Below, piece by piece: positions 31,298 to 38,630 of a stretch of DNA of 38,630 bases. Below the pieces are notes generated by a model that saw only the letters and a program-made list of their open reading frames with translations, was not told the DNA's origin and searched no databases. Origin of the DNA: an uncultured beta proteobacterium (lineage in GTDB: Bacteria; Pseudomonadota; Gammaproteobacteria; Burkholderiales; Burkholderiaceae_C). The position numbers were made by a program, and so were the translations under genes. Within the stretch, counting starts at the first letter, position 1, and each line of letters opens with the position of its first letter. Location of the stretch: assembly GCA_903927295.1 (NCBI GenBank), contig CAIYMN010000085.1:1-38630 (forward strand). Direction: 5' to 3'.

Positions 31298-31332
31298 GGG
31301 GCCTGTCTTTGCGGTTGGGGCCCCTTTTTTTT
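31298..31332 (+). terminator. Rho-independent terminator after the NCS1 permease
   Basis: GGGGCC-15 nt-GGCCCC followed by T8. Confidence 0.65.
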
Positions 31333-31339
31333 GCGTCCT

Positions 31340-31993
31340 ATGATTCCTTTTTCGATCAGCCCATCGGCACCCTCAAGCGACGAGGTAGCCAAAGGCCAGA
31401 TACGTCAGACCAACGAGGCACTTATTCTGGCTGCGGCCGAGCGTGTTTTTGCCGGTGCTGGCTTTGCCGGCGCCACGATGGCGGCCATCTCCGAGGCGGC
31501 GCGCCTGCCCAAAGCCAATCTGCACTACTACTTTGGCAGCAAGAAGGCTTTGTACCACGCAGTGCTTGCGCGCACATTGGAAGACTGGTTGGTGCCGACC
31601 CATGGCATCACACCGATGGCCGATCCCCGAGTCGCGATCGAAACCTATATCCGCGCAAAGATGGCTTTGTCGGCGCAGCGCCCACACGCCTCCAGGGTCT
31701 TTGCCAATGAGCTCCTGCACGGCGCGCCGGTTGTAAAAGCGCTGCTCGGTACGGAACTGCGTGAACTGGTTCTGGTCAAAGCAGCGGTGATCCAAGGGTG
31801 GATCAGCGCAGGTCGCATGGCGCCAGTGGACCCGGTGCACCTATTCTTCACGATCTGGGCTGCAACCCAGACCTACGCCGATTTTGGCGTGCAAGTCAGC
31901 GCTGTGTTGGGCCGTGCAGAGTTGGAGGCGCCGGACTACGCACGCGCCACAGAGCATGTCGTGGCATTGATTCTTCGTGGTTGCGGCTTGTAG
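31340..31993 (+). CDS. TetR-family regulator, RutR-like
   Basis: N-terminal TetR HTH AAISEAARLPKANLHYYFGSKKALYHAVL; C-terminal ASRVFANELLHGAP, IQGWISAGRMAPVDPVHLFFTIWAATQTYADF resembles RutR. Confidence 0.88.
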   Translation: MIPFSISPSAPSSDEVAKGQIRQTNEALILAAAERVFAGAGFAGATMAAISEAARLPKANLHYYFGSKKALYHAVLARTLEDWLVPTHGITPMADPRVAIETYIRAKMALSAQRPHASRVFANELLHGAPVVKALLGTELRELVLVKAAVIQGWISAGRMAPVDPVHLFFTIWAATQTYADFGVQVSAVLGRAELEAPDYARATEHVVALILRGCGL

Positions 31994-32134
31994 CGTGATG
32001 TTTGGCAGCAAACAAAGACGCAGTAAACACTAACTTCTGGATTAGAGGGGCGACAGCGTCCGTGCCTCGACATGCCGCATTTTGCAGCTAAGAGCTTGGT
32101 GGTGACATATCGGGATCTTCTTGCCAATCCCGCC

Positions 32135-32155
32135 AAATGCGATAGAATCGCATTT
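32135..32155. promoter_or_regulatory. Putative Fur box upstream of feoA
   Basis: AAATGCGAT-aga-ATCGCATTT, perfect 9-bp arms, about 30 bp upstream of the feoA start. Confidence 0.5.
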
Positions 32156-32183
32156 GCATTTGCGACTTAGTGAGGTTCATTTG

Positions 32184-32441
32184 ATGTTGTTATCTGATCT
32201 GCCCAAGGGCACCCATGCGTTGGTCGAGCGCGTGGTGTCGGGTTCTGCCGAGGTCGGTGCGGCAACTTTGCGGCGTCTTGAGGAACTGGGCTTCATCTCC
32301 GGTGAACCGGTTCGCCTGCTGCGCAGGGGGCCTGGCGGACGCGAGCCACTGGCGGTGCAGGTCGGGGAAACCCTGTTTGCCTTGCGCCTGCTCGAAGCGC
32401 AGTGCATTCAAGTGCGCCACCTTGAGGTCAGCGCCGCCTGA
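32184..32441 (+). CDS. feoA: Ferrous iron transport protein A
   Basis: MLLSDLPKGTHALVERVVSG...LRRLEELGFISGEPVRLLRRGPGGREPLAVQVGETLFALRLLEA. Confidence 0.92.
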   Translation: MLLSDLPKGTHALVERVVSGSAEVGAATLRRLEELGFISGEPVRLLRRGPGGREPLAVQVGETLFALRLLEAQCIQVRHLEVSAA

Positions 32442-32448
32442 TCGGTCC

Positions 32449-34344
32449 ATGTCACACGCCAGCGCCCTCGGTCCTGACCTTGCCATCAAGAGCATCGCGC
32501 TGGTTGGTAACCCCAACTGCGGCAAAACAGCGCTTTTCAATCTCCTTACTGGTGCCCGTCAGAAAGTCGCGAACTACGCCGGTGTCACGGTGGAGCGCAA
32601 GGTCGGATCGGCCCGGCTACCCAATGGGCAGACCGTATCAGTGGTCGATCTGCCTGGTTCCTACAGTTTGACGCCAGCGACGGCTGATGAGCAGGTGATG
32701 CTCGACGTGGTCGAAGGTCGGCGAGCCGGCGAAGACGCCCCCGACCTCATCGTGGCGGTTGTCGACGCCACCAATCTGCGCATGAATCTGCGTCTGGTGC
32801 TGGAGCTCAAACGCCTTGGAAGGCCCTTGCTGGTGGCAGTCAACATGGCGGATGTGGCCCGCTCGCAGGGGCTGAAAGTGGACGTGCACCGGCTGGCTCA
32901 TGAACTGAGCTGCCCGGTCGTCGAAACCGTCGCGGTGAAGCACGACGGGCATACCAGACTGCTGGCGACGCTAGAACAGCACTTTGCCAAGCCCACCGCA
33001 GCACCCACCGTCTCTCCGGCTTATGCGAGTGCCATCAGTTCCACCGACCTGCAACGCGAGGTGCGTCGCATCCTGGCGCTAGTCGCCCCCATGGCGCCGC
33101 CTTTGGGTCGTTTTCAGCACCGGCTCGACGGCGTGGTCATGCACCCGTTCTGGGGTCTGGTGGTGCTGGCGGCAGTCCTGTTCCTGATTTTTCAGGCGGT
33201 CTTTTCCTGGGCCAATTGGCCCATGGATGCCATCAAGGCAGTAGTGCTGGCCGTCAGCGACTCGACCTTGGCCGTGATGCCTGCGGGGCCCCTGCGCAGC
33301 CTACTGGTGGACGGTGTCTATGCCGGTGTCGGTGGCGTCCTGGTATTTTTGCCGCAAATCCTGATTCTGTTCTTTTTCATTTTGCTGCTCGAAGATTCGG
33401 GTTACCTGCCGCGCGCCGCGTTCCTGCTGGATAACCTGATGGGCAAAGTGGGCCTGTCAGGTCGTGCCTTTATTCCCTTGCTGTCAAGTTTTGCCTGCGC
33501 CATTCCGGGCATCATGGCCACCCGCACCATCGTCAACTGGCGAGATCGCCTTGTCACCATCATGGTGGCACCTTTGATGACGTGCTCGGCGCGCCTTCCG
33601 GTCTACGCTTTGCTGATAGGCGCCTTTGTGCCGGCGCGCGATGTCGGCTGGTTCAGCCTGCGCGGCCTCACGCTGTTCGGCCTGTACGTCGCTGGCGTGG
33701 TTTCGGCCATGGGCGTCGCCTGGGTCTACAAGCGGGTCTGGATGAAGAGCGCCTATCAGCCGCTGATGTTGGAGCTGCCACCCTACCGTGTCCCCAACCT
33801 GCGCAATATTGGCTTGGGCCTGTGGGAGCGGGCCCGAATTTTTTTGCGTCGCGTGGGTGGGATCATCTTTGCGCTGATGGTCGTGTTGTGGTTCCTGTCC
33901 ACCTATCCCGGGCCGCCGCCCACGTGGGATGCCAGTCAGGGACCGGCCATCAGCTACAGCGTGGCCGGCATGCTTGGTCACGCACTGCAATGGCTGTTTG
34001 CACCGCTCGGCTTCAACTGGCAAATTTCCGTGGCACTAGTTCCGGGCATGGCAGCACGCGAGGTCGTGGTCGGGGCCTTGGGCACGGTTTATTCTTTGTC
34101 AGCGGCTGACAGGTCGGTCACCGATGCTCTGGCCCCAGTGCTTGTACAGGGCTGGTCGCTGGCAACTGCCTACTCGCTCCTGGCCTGGTTTGTCTTTGCA
34201 CCGCAATGCCTGTCAACGCTGGCGGTCGTGCGGCGCGAAACCAATTCCTGGCGTTACCCGCTCCTGATGGCGTCGTATCTCTTTGCGCTCGCTTATGCAG
34301 CGGCCTTTGCCACCTACCGTATCACCTTGTGGCTGGGGTCCTGA
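32449..34344 (+). CDS. feoB: Ferrous iron transporter B
   Basis: ALVGNPNCGKTALFNLLTGARQKVANYAGVTVERKVG, VDLPGSYSL, EDSGYLPRAAFLLDNLMGKVGLSGRAFIPLLSSFACAIPGIMATRTI. Confidence 0.97.
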   Translation: MSHASALGPDLAIKSIALVGNPNCGKTALFNLLTGARQKVANYAGVTVERKVGSARLPNGQTVSVVDLPGSYSLTPATADEQVMLDVVEGRRAGEDAPDLIVAVVDATNLRMNLRLVLELKRLGRPLLVAVNMADVARSQGLKVDVHRLAHELSCPVVETVAVKHDGHTRLLATLEQHFAKPTAAPTVSPAYASAISSTDLQREVRRILALVAPMAPPLGRFQHRLDGVVMHPFWGLVVLAAVLFLIFQAVFSWANWPMDAIKAVVLAVSDSTLAVMPAGPLRSLLVDGVYAGVGGVLVFLPQILILFFFILLLEDSGYLPRAAFLLDNLMGKVGLSGRAFIPLLSSFACAIPGIMATRTIVNWRDRLVTIMVAPLMTCSARLPVYALLIGAFVPARDVGWFSLRGLTLFGLYVAGVVSAMGVAWVYKRVWMKSAYQPLMLELPPYRVPNLRNIGLGLWERARIFLRRVGGIIFALMVVLWFLSTYPGPPPTWDASQGPAISYSVAGMLGHALQWLFAPLGFNWQISVALVPGMAAREVVVGALGTVYSLSAADRSVTDALAPVLVQGWSLATAYSLLAWFVFAPQCLSTLAVVRRETNSWRYPLLMASYLFALAYAAAFATYRITLWLGS

Positions 34345-34347
34345 GCC

Positions 34348-34626
34348 ATGACCTTGCAGGCCCTGATCGTTTTACTTGTGGTCACCGGCTGCTTTGGCTA
34401 CGCCGCCTGGACGCTGTCGCCGCAAGTTGCCCGCCGAATCGTGGCAAAAAGCTTGTTGCGTCTACCGTTGCATGCATTATTGCGGCAAAATCTGGAAAGG
34501 GTGGTCCGCGCTTGCGGTGGTTGCCATTGCAGCGGTTGCGATCAAGGCTTGATCAAGCGTGACTTGCAGCAGAAGGCAGTCGCCAGCTCCGCCCAGCCAC
34601 TGCCGTTTTACCCGCGCAAGAGGTAG
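34348..34626 (+). CDS. Small FeoB-associated membrane protein with Cys-rich tail (DUF6587-like)
   Basis: 92 aa; one N-terminal TM then CGGCHCSGCD; directly after feoB. Confidence 0.65.
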   Translation: MTLQALIVLLVVTGCFGYAAWTLSPQVARRIVAKSLLRLPLHALLRQNLERVVRACGGCHCSGCDQGLIKRDLQQKAVASSAQPLPFYPRKR

Positions 34627-34690
34627 CCACTTCAATACGCCGCATACGCTTACCGTCGCAAAATCTGCCCACAAAATTGACAAAGCTGTA

Positions 34691-36283
34691 ATGAAACGTC
34701 GAGATCTACTTCAAATGGCTATTACGAGCGCTCTTCTTGCCGCCAACACCAGTGATGCCACGGCGTCACCGGCAAAGTCGTTGGAAGTGGCAGAAGCATC
34801 CATCGCTGATTTGCAAGGCGCGATGCTAAGAGGAACCCTCACTTCGCTGCAACTGGTCAATGCCTATCTGGCGCGCATCAAGGCCATCGACAAGTCGGGG
34901 CCCAAGATCAATTCCATTATCGAATTGAATCCCGATGCCAAGGCGATTGCGACGGATCTGGACCGGGAGCGCAAGGCGAAGGGACCGCGCGGACCCCTGC
35001 ACGGTATTCCCGTGCTTGTCAAGGACAACATCGCCACGGCCGACCGCATGCAGACTACCGCCGGCTCCCTGGCGCTGCTCGGAGCGATAGCTGCAGAAGA
35101 TGCGTTCATTGTGAAGAAATTGCGCGATGCCGGCGCAATCATCCTCGGCAAGACCAATTTGTCCGAATGGGCCAATATTCGCTCCACCCGCGCCACCAGC
35201 GGCTGGAGCGCACGTGGCGGTTTGACCAAGAGTCCTTATGCGCTGGACCGCAATACCAGCGGATCAAGTTCGGGCTCCGCCTCCAGCATTGCAGCCAGTC
35301 TTGCCGCCATTGCCGTTGGCACCGAAACCGATGGCTCCATTACTTCACCGGCGTCACTTGCAAGTCTGGTGGGCATCAAACCCACCTTGGGCCTCGTCAG
35401 CCGGGCCGGCATCATCCCGATTGCGCCTTCGCAAGACACAGCTGGCCCCATGACCCGCACGGTGGCCGAGGCGGCCGTGCTGCTCACGGCATTGGCCGGC
35501 ACGGATGTGCAAGACCCGGCCACCCGAGAAGCCGACCAACATCGGCAGGATTACAGCCGCTTCCTCGATCTCAATGGCCTCAGAGGCAAACGCATTGGCG
35601 TCGTACGCAGTCAGTTCAGCGGGCAAAGCGATCTGGTGGCCAAGGTCGTGGAAGCCGAGCTGGCGGTGCTGAAAGCGCAGGGGGCCGTGCTGGTAGAGCT
35701 GGCCGAAATCCCCAATACAGCCAAATACGCAGATTCGGAACTGACGGTGCTGTTGTTTGAGTTGAAGGCAAGTCTGCCGACGTATCTCGCCACCTATGCA
35801 CCCGCCTCGCCCATCAAATCGCTGGCGGACGTGATCGCCTACAACGAGAAGAACAGCGCCAAAGAACTGCAACACTTTGGGCAGGAGCTTTTTATCAATG
35901 CCCAGGCAAAAGGCGACCTCGACAGCGCGGAGTACAAGGACGCGCTGGCCAACAACCAGAAGTTCTCTCGGGAGCAAGGCATCGACAAGGTGATGTCGGA
36001 GAATCAGCTCGACGCCCTGGTTGCGCCAACAGGCGAGTTGGCCTGGCTGACCGATTTCATCCACGGCGATTCGTCAGGCAACAGCTTTACCACACCCGCT
36101 GCAGTTGCCGGCTATCCGCATATCACCGTGCCGGCAGGATTTGCCAAAGGCCTTCCGTGTGGCATGTCCTTTGTCGGCAAGGCGTGGAGTGAGCCGACCC
36201 TGATTGCCATGGCCTATGCCTACGAGCAAGCCTCCAGAAGGCGCCGGCCTCCCAGTTATGTTCGCACCGTCAATCGGCTTTGA
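34691..36283 (+). CDS. Exported amidase (amidase signature family)
   Basis: Twin-Arg-like MKRRDLLQMAITSALLAAN; VLVKDNIAT, GSSSGSASSIAASLAAIAVGTETDGSITSPASLASLVGIKPT. Confidence 0.93.
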   Translation: MKRRDLLQMAITSALLAANTSDATASPAKSLEVAEASIADLQGAMLRGTLTSLQLVNAYLARIKAIDKSGPKINSIIELNPDAKAIATDLDRERKAKGPRGPLHGIPVLVKDNIATADRMQTTAGSLALLGAIAAEDAFIVKKLRDAGAIILGKTNLSEWANIRSTRATSGWSARGGLTKSPYALDRNTSGSSSGSASSIAASLAAIAVGTETDGSITSPASLASLVGIKPTLGLVSRAGIIPIAPSQDTAGPMTRTVAEAAVLLTALAGTDVQDPATREADQHRQDYSRFLDLNGLRGKRIGVVRSQFSGQSDLVAKVVEAELAVLKAQGAVLVELAEIPNTAKYADSELTVLLFELKASLPTYLATYAPASPIKSLADVIAYNEKNSAKELQHFGQELFINAQAKGDLDSAEYKDALANNQKFSREQGIDKVMSENQLDALVAPTGELAWLTDFIHGDSSGNSFTTPAAVAGYPHITVPAGFAKGLPCGMSFVGKAWSEPTLIAMAYAYEQASRRRRPPSYVRTVNRL

Positions 36284-37488
36284 TCCACAGATTACTTCCT
36301 GAGGGTGCCAACCGCAGCGTCATCCCGATCTTTGCCGCGCGGGCCTGTCGCGGTTTTGCCGACGGTTTTGTCGCCGTTCTGCTGCCGGTCTATCTGCTTG
36401 CGCTGGGGCTTGGAGGGCTGGAAGTAGGAGCCATCGCCACGGCCACCCTGCTCGGGTCCGCGCTGGCGACGCTCGCCATTGGAGCTTGGGGGCATCGTTG
36501 GACCACAAGGGGACTCCTGCTCGGCGCGGCGATTGTCATGGCTGCGACGGGTCTGGGTTTTTCGCTTGTTTCGTCCTTTTGGCTCTTGCTGCTGCTTGCA
36601 TTCGTCGGGACGCTCAATCCGAGTTCAGGGGATGTCAGCGTGTTCCTGCCCCTGGAACATGCCAGATTGGCGGCAGCATCTGATGTGACGACCAGGACCG
36701 AGCTGTTTGCCCGGTACGCGCTGACCGGTGCCCTGTGCGCAGCGCTCGGGGCGCTGGCCTCCGGCTTGCCGGACCACGTCGTCACGCTGACAGGGCTGGC
36801 GCGACTGGATGCGCTGCGTGCCATGTTCATCCTTTACGGACTGACTGGCGTCAGCGTATGGATGCTGTATCGAAAGCTGCCCGAAAACGAGGCGTCCAGC
36901 AACACCAAACCTGCACCATTGGGGCCATCGAAGGCGGTGGTTGTCAAGCTCGCGGCACTGTTCGCGGTGGACTCCTTCGCGGGTGGTTTGGTAGTTAATT
37001 CGCTGTTGGCGCTGTGGTTGTTCGAGCGATTTGGTTTGTCACTTTGGGCCGCCGGTGTGTTCTTTTTCGTCTCCGGGCTGCTGGGCGCTGCATCACAGCT
37101 TGCCGCTCCGCTGTTGGCCAAGCGCATCGGACTGGTCAATACGATGGTGTTTACGCATATTCCGGCGAGCCTGTGCCTGATCGCGGCCGCGTTTTCGACC
37201 GACGTCCGGTGGGTGCTCGGTCTTCTGCTGGTTCGCGCTTTGATTTCATCGATGGATGTGCCAGCCCGAAGCGCGTTTGTCATGTCGGTGGTACAGCCCC
37301 ATGAGCGCGCAGCTGCGGCAAGTTTTACGGCCGTGCCACGAAGCCTGGCGTCGGCCGCGAGCCCCTTGCTGGCAGGGTGGCTCTTTCAGTCTGGCTGGGC
37401 AGCGGCGCCGCTGGTGGCATGTGGCGTGCTCAAGATCGCCTACGACCTGGCTTTGTGGGTTGCGTTCAGGAGGGCTGAGGTTTCGTAA
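36280..37488 (+). CDS. MFS transporter
   Basis: About 12 hydrophobic segments; starts TTG overlapping the amidase stop. Confidence 0.85.
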   Translation: MIHRLLPEGANRSVIPIFAARACRGFADGFVAVLLPVYLLALGLGGLEVGAIATATLLGSALATLAIGAWGHRWTTRGLLLGAAIVMAATGLGFSLVSSFWLLLLLAFVGTLNPSSGDVSVFLPLEHARLAAASDVTTRTELFARYALTGALCAALGALASGLPDHVVTLTGLARLDALRAMFILYGLTGVSVWMLYRKLPENEASSNTKPAPLGPSKAVVVKLAALFAVDSFAGGLVVNSLLALWLFERFGLSLWAAGVFFFVSGLLGAASQLAAPLLAKRIGLVNTMVFTHIPASLCLIAAAFSTDVRWVLGLLLVRALISSMDVPARSAFVMSVVQPHERAAAASFTAVPRSLASAASPLLAGWLFQSGWAAAPLVACGVLKIAYDLALWVAFRRAEVS

Positions 37489-38630
37489 ATGCCGCCAACT
37501 GTCGCAGCTCGGGCTTGTAGATCTTGCCCACCAGGGTCATCGGCATGGTTTGCAGCACGGTCACAGACTTGGGGCGGGCTGGCGGTTCGTCGACCCGGTC
37601 ACGCACGAATTCGAGCAGTTCCGCTTCCGAGGCCGTGGCGCCAGGGATCAGCGTGACAAAGACCACGGGCAATTCACCTGCATAGGCATCAGGCGCACCC
37701 ACGGCAGCGCAATGTTGCACAGCGGGGTGGGCCGACATGGCGTCTTCAATAACTTTTGGGTCGATGTTGTGGCCACCCCGAATGATCAGATCCTTGGAGC
37801 GCCCGCTTAAGTGGAGGCGACCTTGATCATCGAGCCAACCCAGGTCGCCGGTGGCCAGCCAGCCATTCGCTGTGAATGCGTGGGCATTGTCCTTCGCGTC
37901 AACAAAACCCGAAAACAGATTCGGGGACTTGAAGGTCACCATACCCTGCTCACCGCGCGGCATCTCGCGCTCGCTCGGGTTGCCCTGTTCATCCAAGGCC
38001 ACGATGCACAGCTGCGTATGAGGTAGCCTGAAACCGACGCAGCCCGCCGGGGCATTGACGCCAGGCGGCGTGATGGTGGAGATACCGGCCATCTCCGTCA
38101 TGCCCAAGCTCTCATGCACATGCAAGCCAAACAAAGTCTCAAAGCGCGCTGCCATCTCCGGCGAAATTGGCGCTGCGCCCGTGCGGCAATAACGCAAGGA
38201 CGAGATGTCCGCCGCTGCCACGGGGATATCGACCAGAGTTGCCAATACCGTGGGCACCGCGGAGACCACCGTCGCCCGATGCCACTCGACCAAGCGCCAG
38301 TAATTGCGCAGCACCTCCCGGTTGCGAAACAGGGCGGTCGTTGGAATCACTACTTCGGAGCCGGCTGCAAAGGATGTCAGCGAGCCTGGCAGCACGCCGG
38401 CCACGTGGAACAGCGGATAGCCGTTGATCACGACATCGGAGGCCAGCGTGCCCTGCAGCTGCACGCAGACCCACGCCGTGAAGACCTGAGCGGCATGACT
38501 GTGGCGAGCCAGCTTGGGTGCGCCCGTGGTGCCCCCAGTATGGAAGTAGGCGGCGATGTCGCCGGCTGAAATGCGGCGTTCACTGACCAGGCGATCATCG
38601 ACCTCGTGGCGGCGCAACTCGCCAAAGTCC
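37466..38630 (-). CDS. AMP-dependent acyl-CoA synthetase/ligase (partial, N-terminus beyond right edge)
   Basis: YFHTGGTTGAPKLARHSHA, GYPLFHVAGVLPG, GWLATGDLGWLDDQGRLHLSGRSKDLIIRGGHNIDPKVIED, VGKIYKPELR. Confidence 0.93.
   Translation of the reverse strand, partial: DFGELRRHEVDDRLVSERRISAGDIAAYFHTGGTTGAPKLARHSHAAQVFTAWVCVQLQGTLASDVVINGYPLFHVAGVLPGSLTSFAAGSEVVIPTTALFRNREVLRNYWRLVEWHRATVVSAVPTVLATLVDIPVAAADISSLRYCRTGAAPISPEMAARFETLFGLHVHESLGMTEMAGISTITPPGVNAPAGCVGFRLPHTQLCIVALDEQGNPSEREMPRGEQGMVTFKSPNLFSGFVDAKDNAHAFTANGWLATGDLGWLDDQGRLHLSGRSKDLIIRGGHNIDPKVIEDAMSAHPAVQHCAAVGAPDAYAGELPVVFVTLIPGATASEAELLEFVRDRVDEPPARPKSVTVLQTMPMTLVGKIYKPELRQLAAFTKPQPS

Noticed and set aside
38400-38420. parS-like CCACGTGGAACA
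   Set aside because: Only one half matches parS; it encodes the conserved LFHVAG motif of acyl-CoA ligases

Overview
This 38.6 kb window looks like a betaproteobacterial chromosome (Burkholderiales, Comamonadaceae-like) around the replication origin. Left to right: yidC(partial)-yidD-rnpA-rpmH on the minus strand; dnaA-dnaN-gyrB on the plus strand; small membrane/regulatory genes; a copper cluster (cueR-copZ divergent from copA); GST and a GMC oxidoreductase; mnmG-rsmG-lysE-parA-hydrolase-parB; an HD-GYP-like protein; a D-lactate dehydrogenase-like gene, a PduO-type cobalamin adenosyltransferase, a thioesterase and acetoacetyl-CoA ligase; an NCS1 permease with a RutR-like TetR regulator; feoA-feoB plus a Cys-rich membrane protein; an amidase, an MFS transporter and a partial acyl-CoA ligase. 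I saw no rRNA, tRNA, CRISPR array or intact mobile element. The most interesting signal is the AT-rich gap between copA and the GST gene (15118-15330). It has a TAG x4 DnaA-trio-like run, a GC hairpin spacer, an adjacent DnaA box, a perfect TTATCCACA box and several near-boxes. It lies where the G/C bias of minus-strand genes changes sign, so it is a better oriC candidate than the dnaA promoter region 12.7 kb away. Other notable points are intragenic parS sites, paired CueR operators with a predicted leaderless copA mRNA, an HD-GYP protein with HD replaced by HN, a palindrome-bearing in-frame insertion in acetoacetyl-CoA ligase, and a RutR-type operator/regulator pair.
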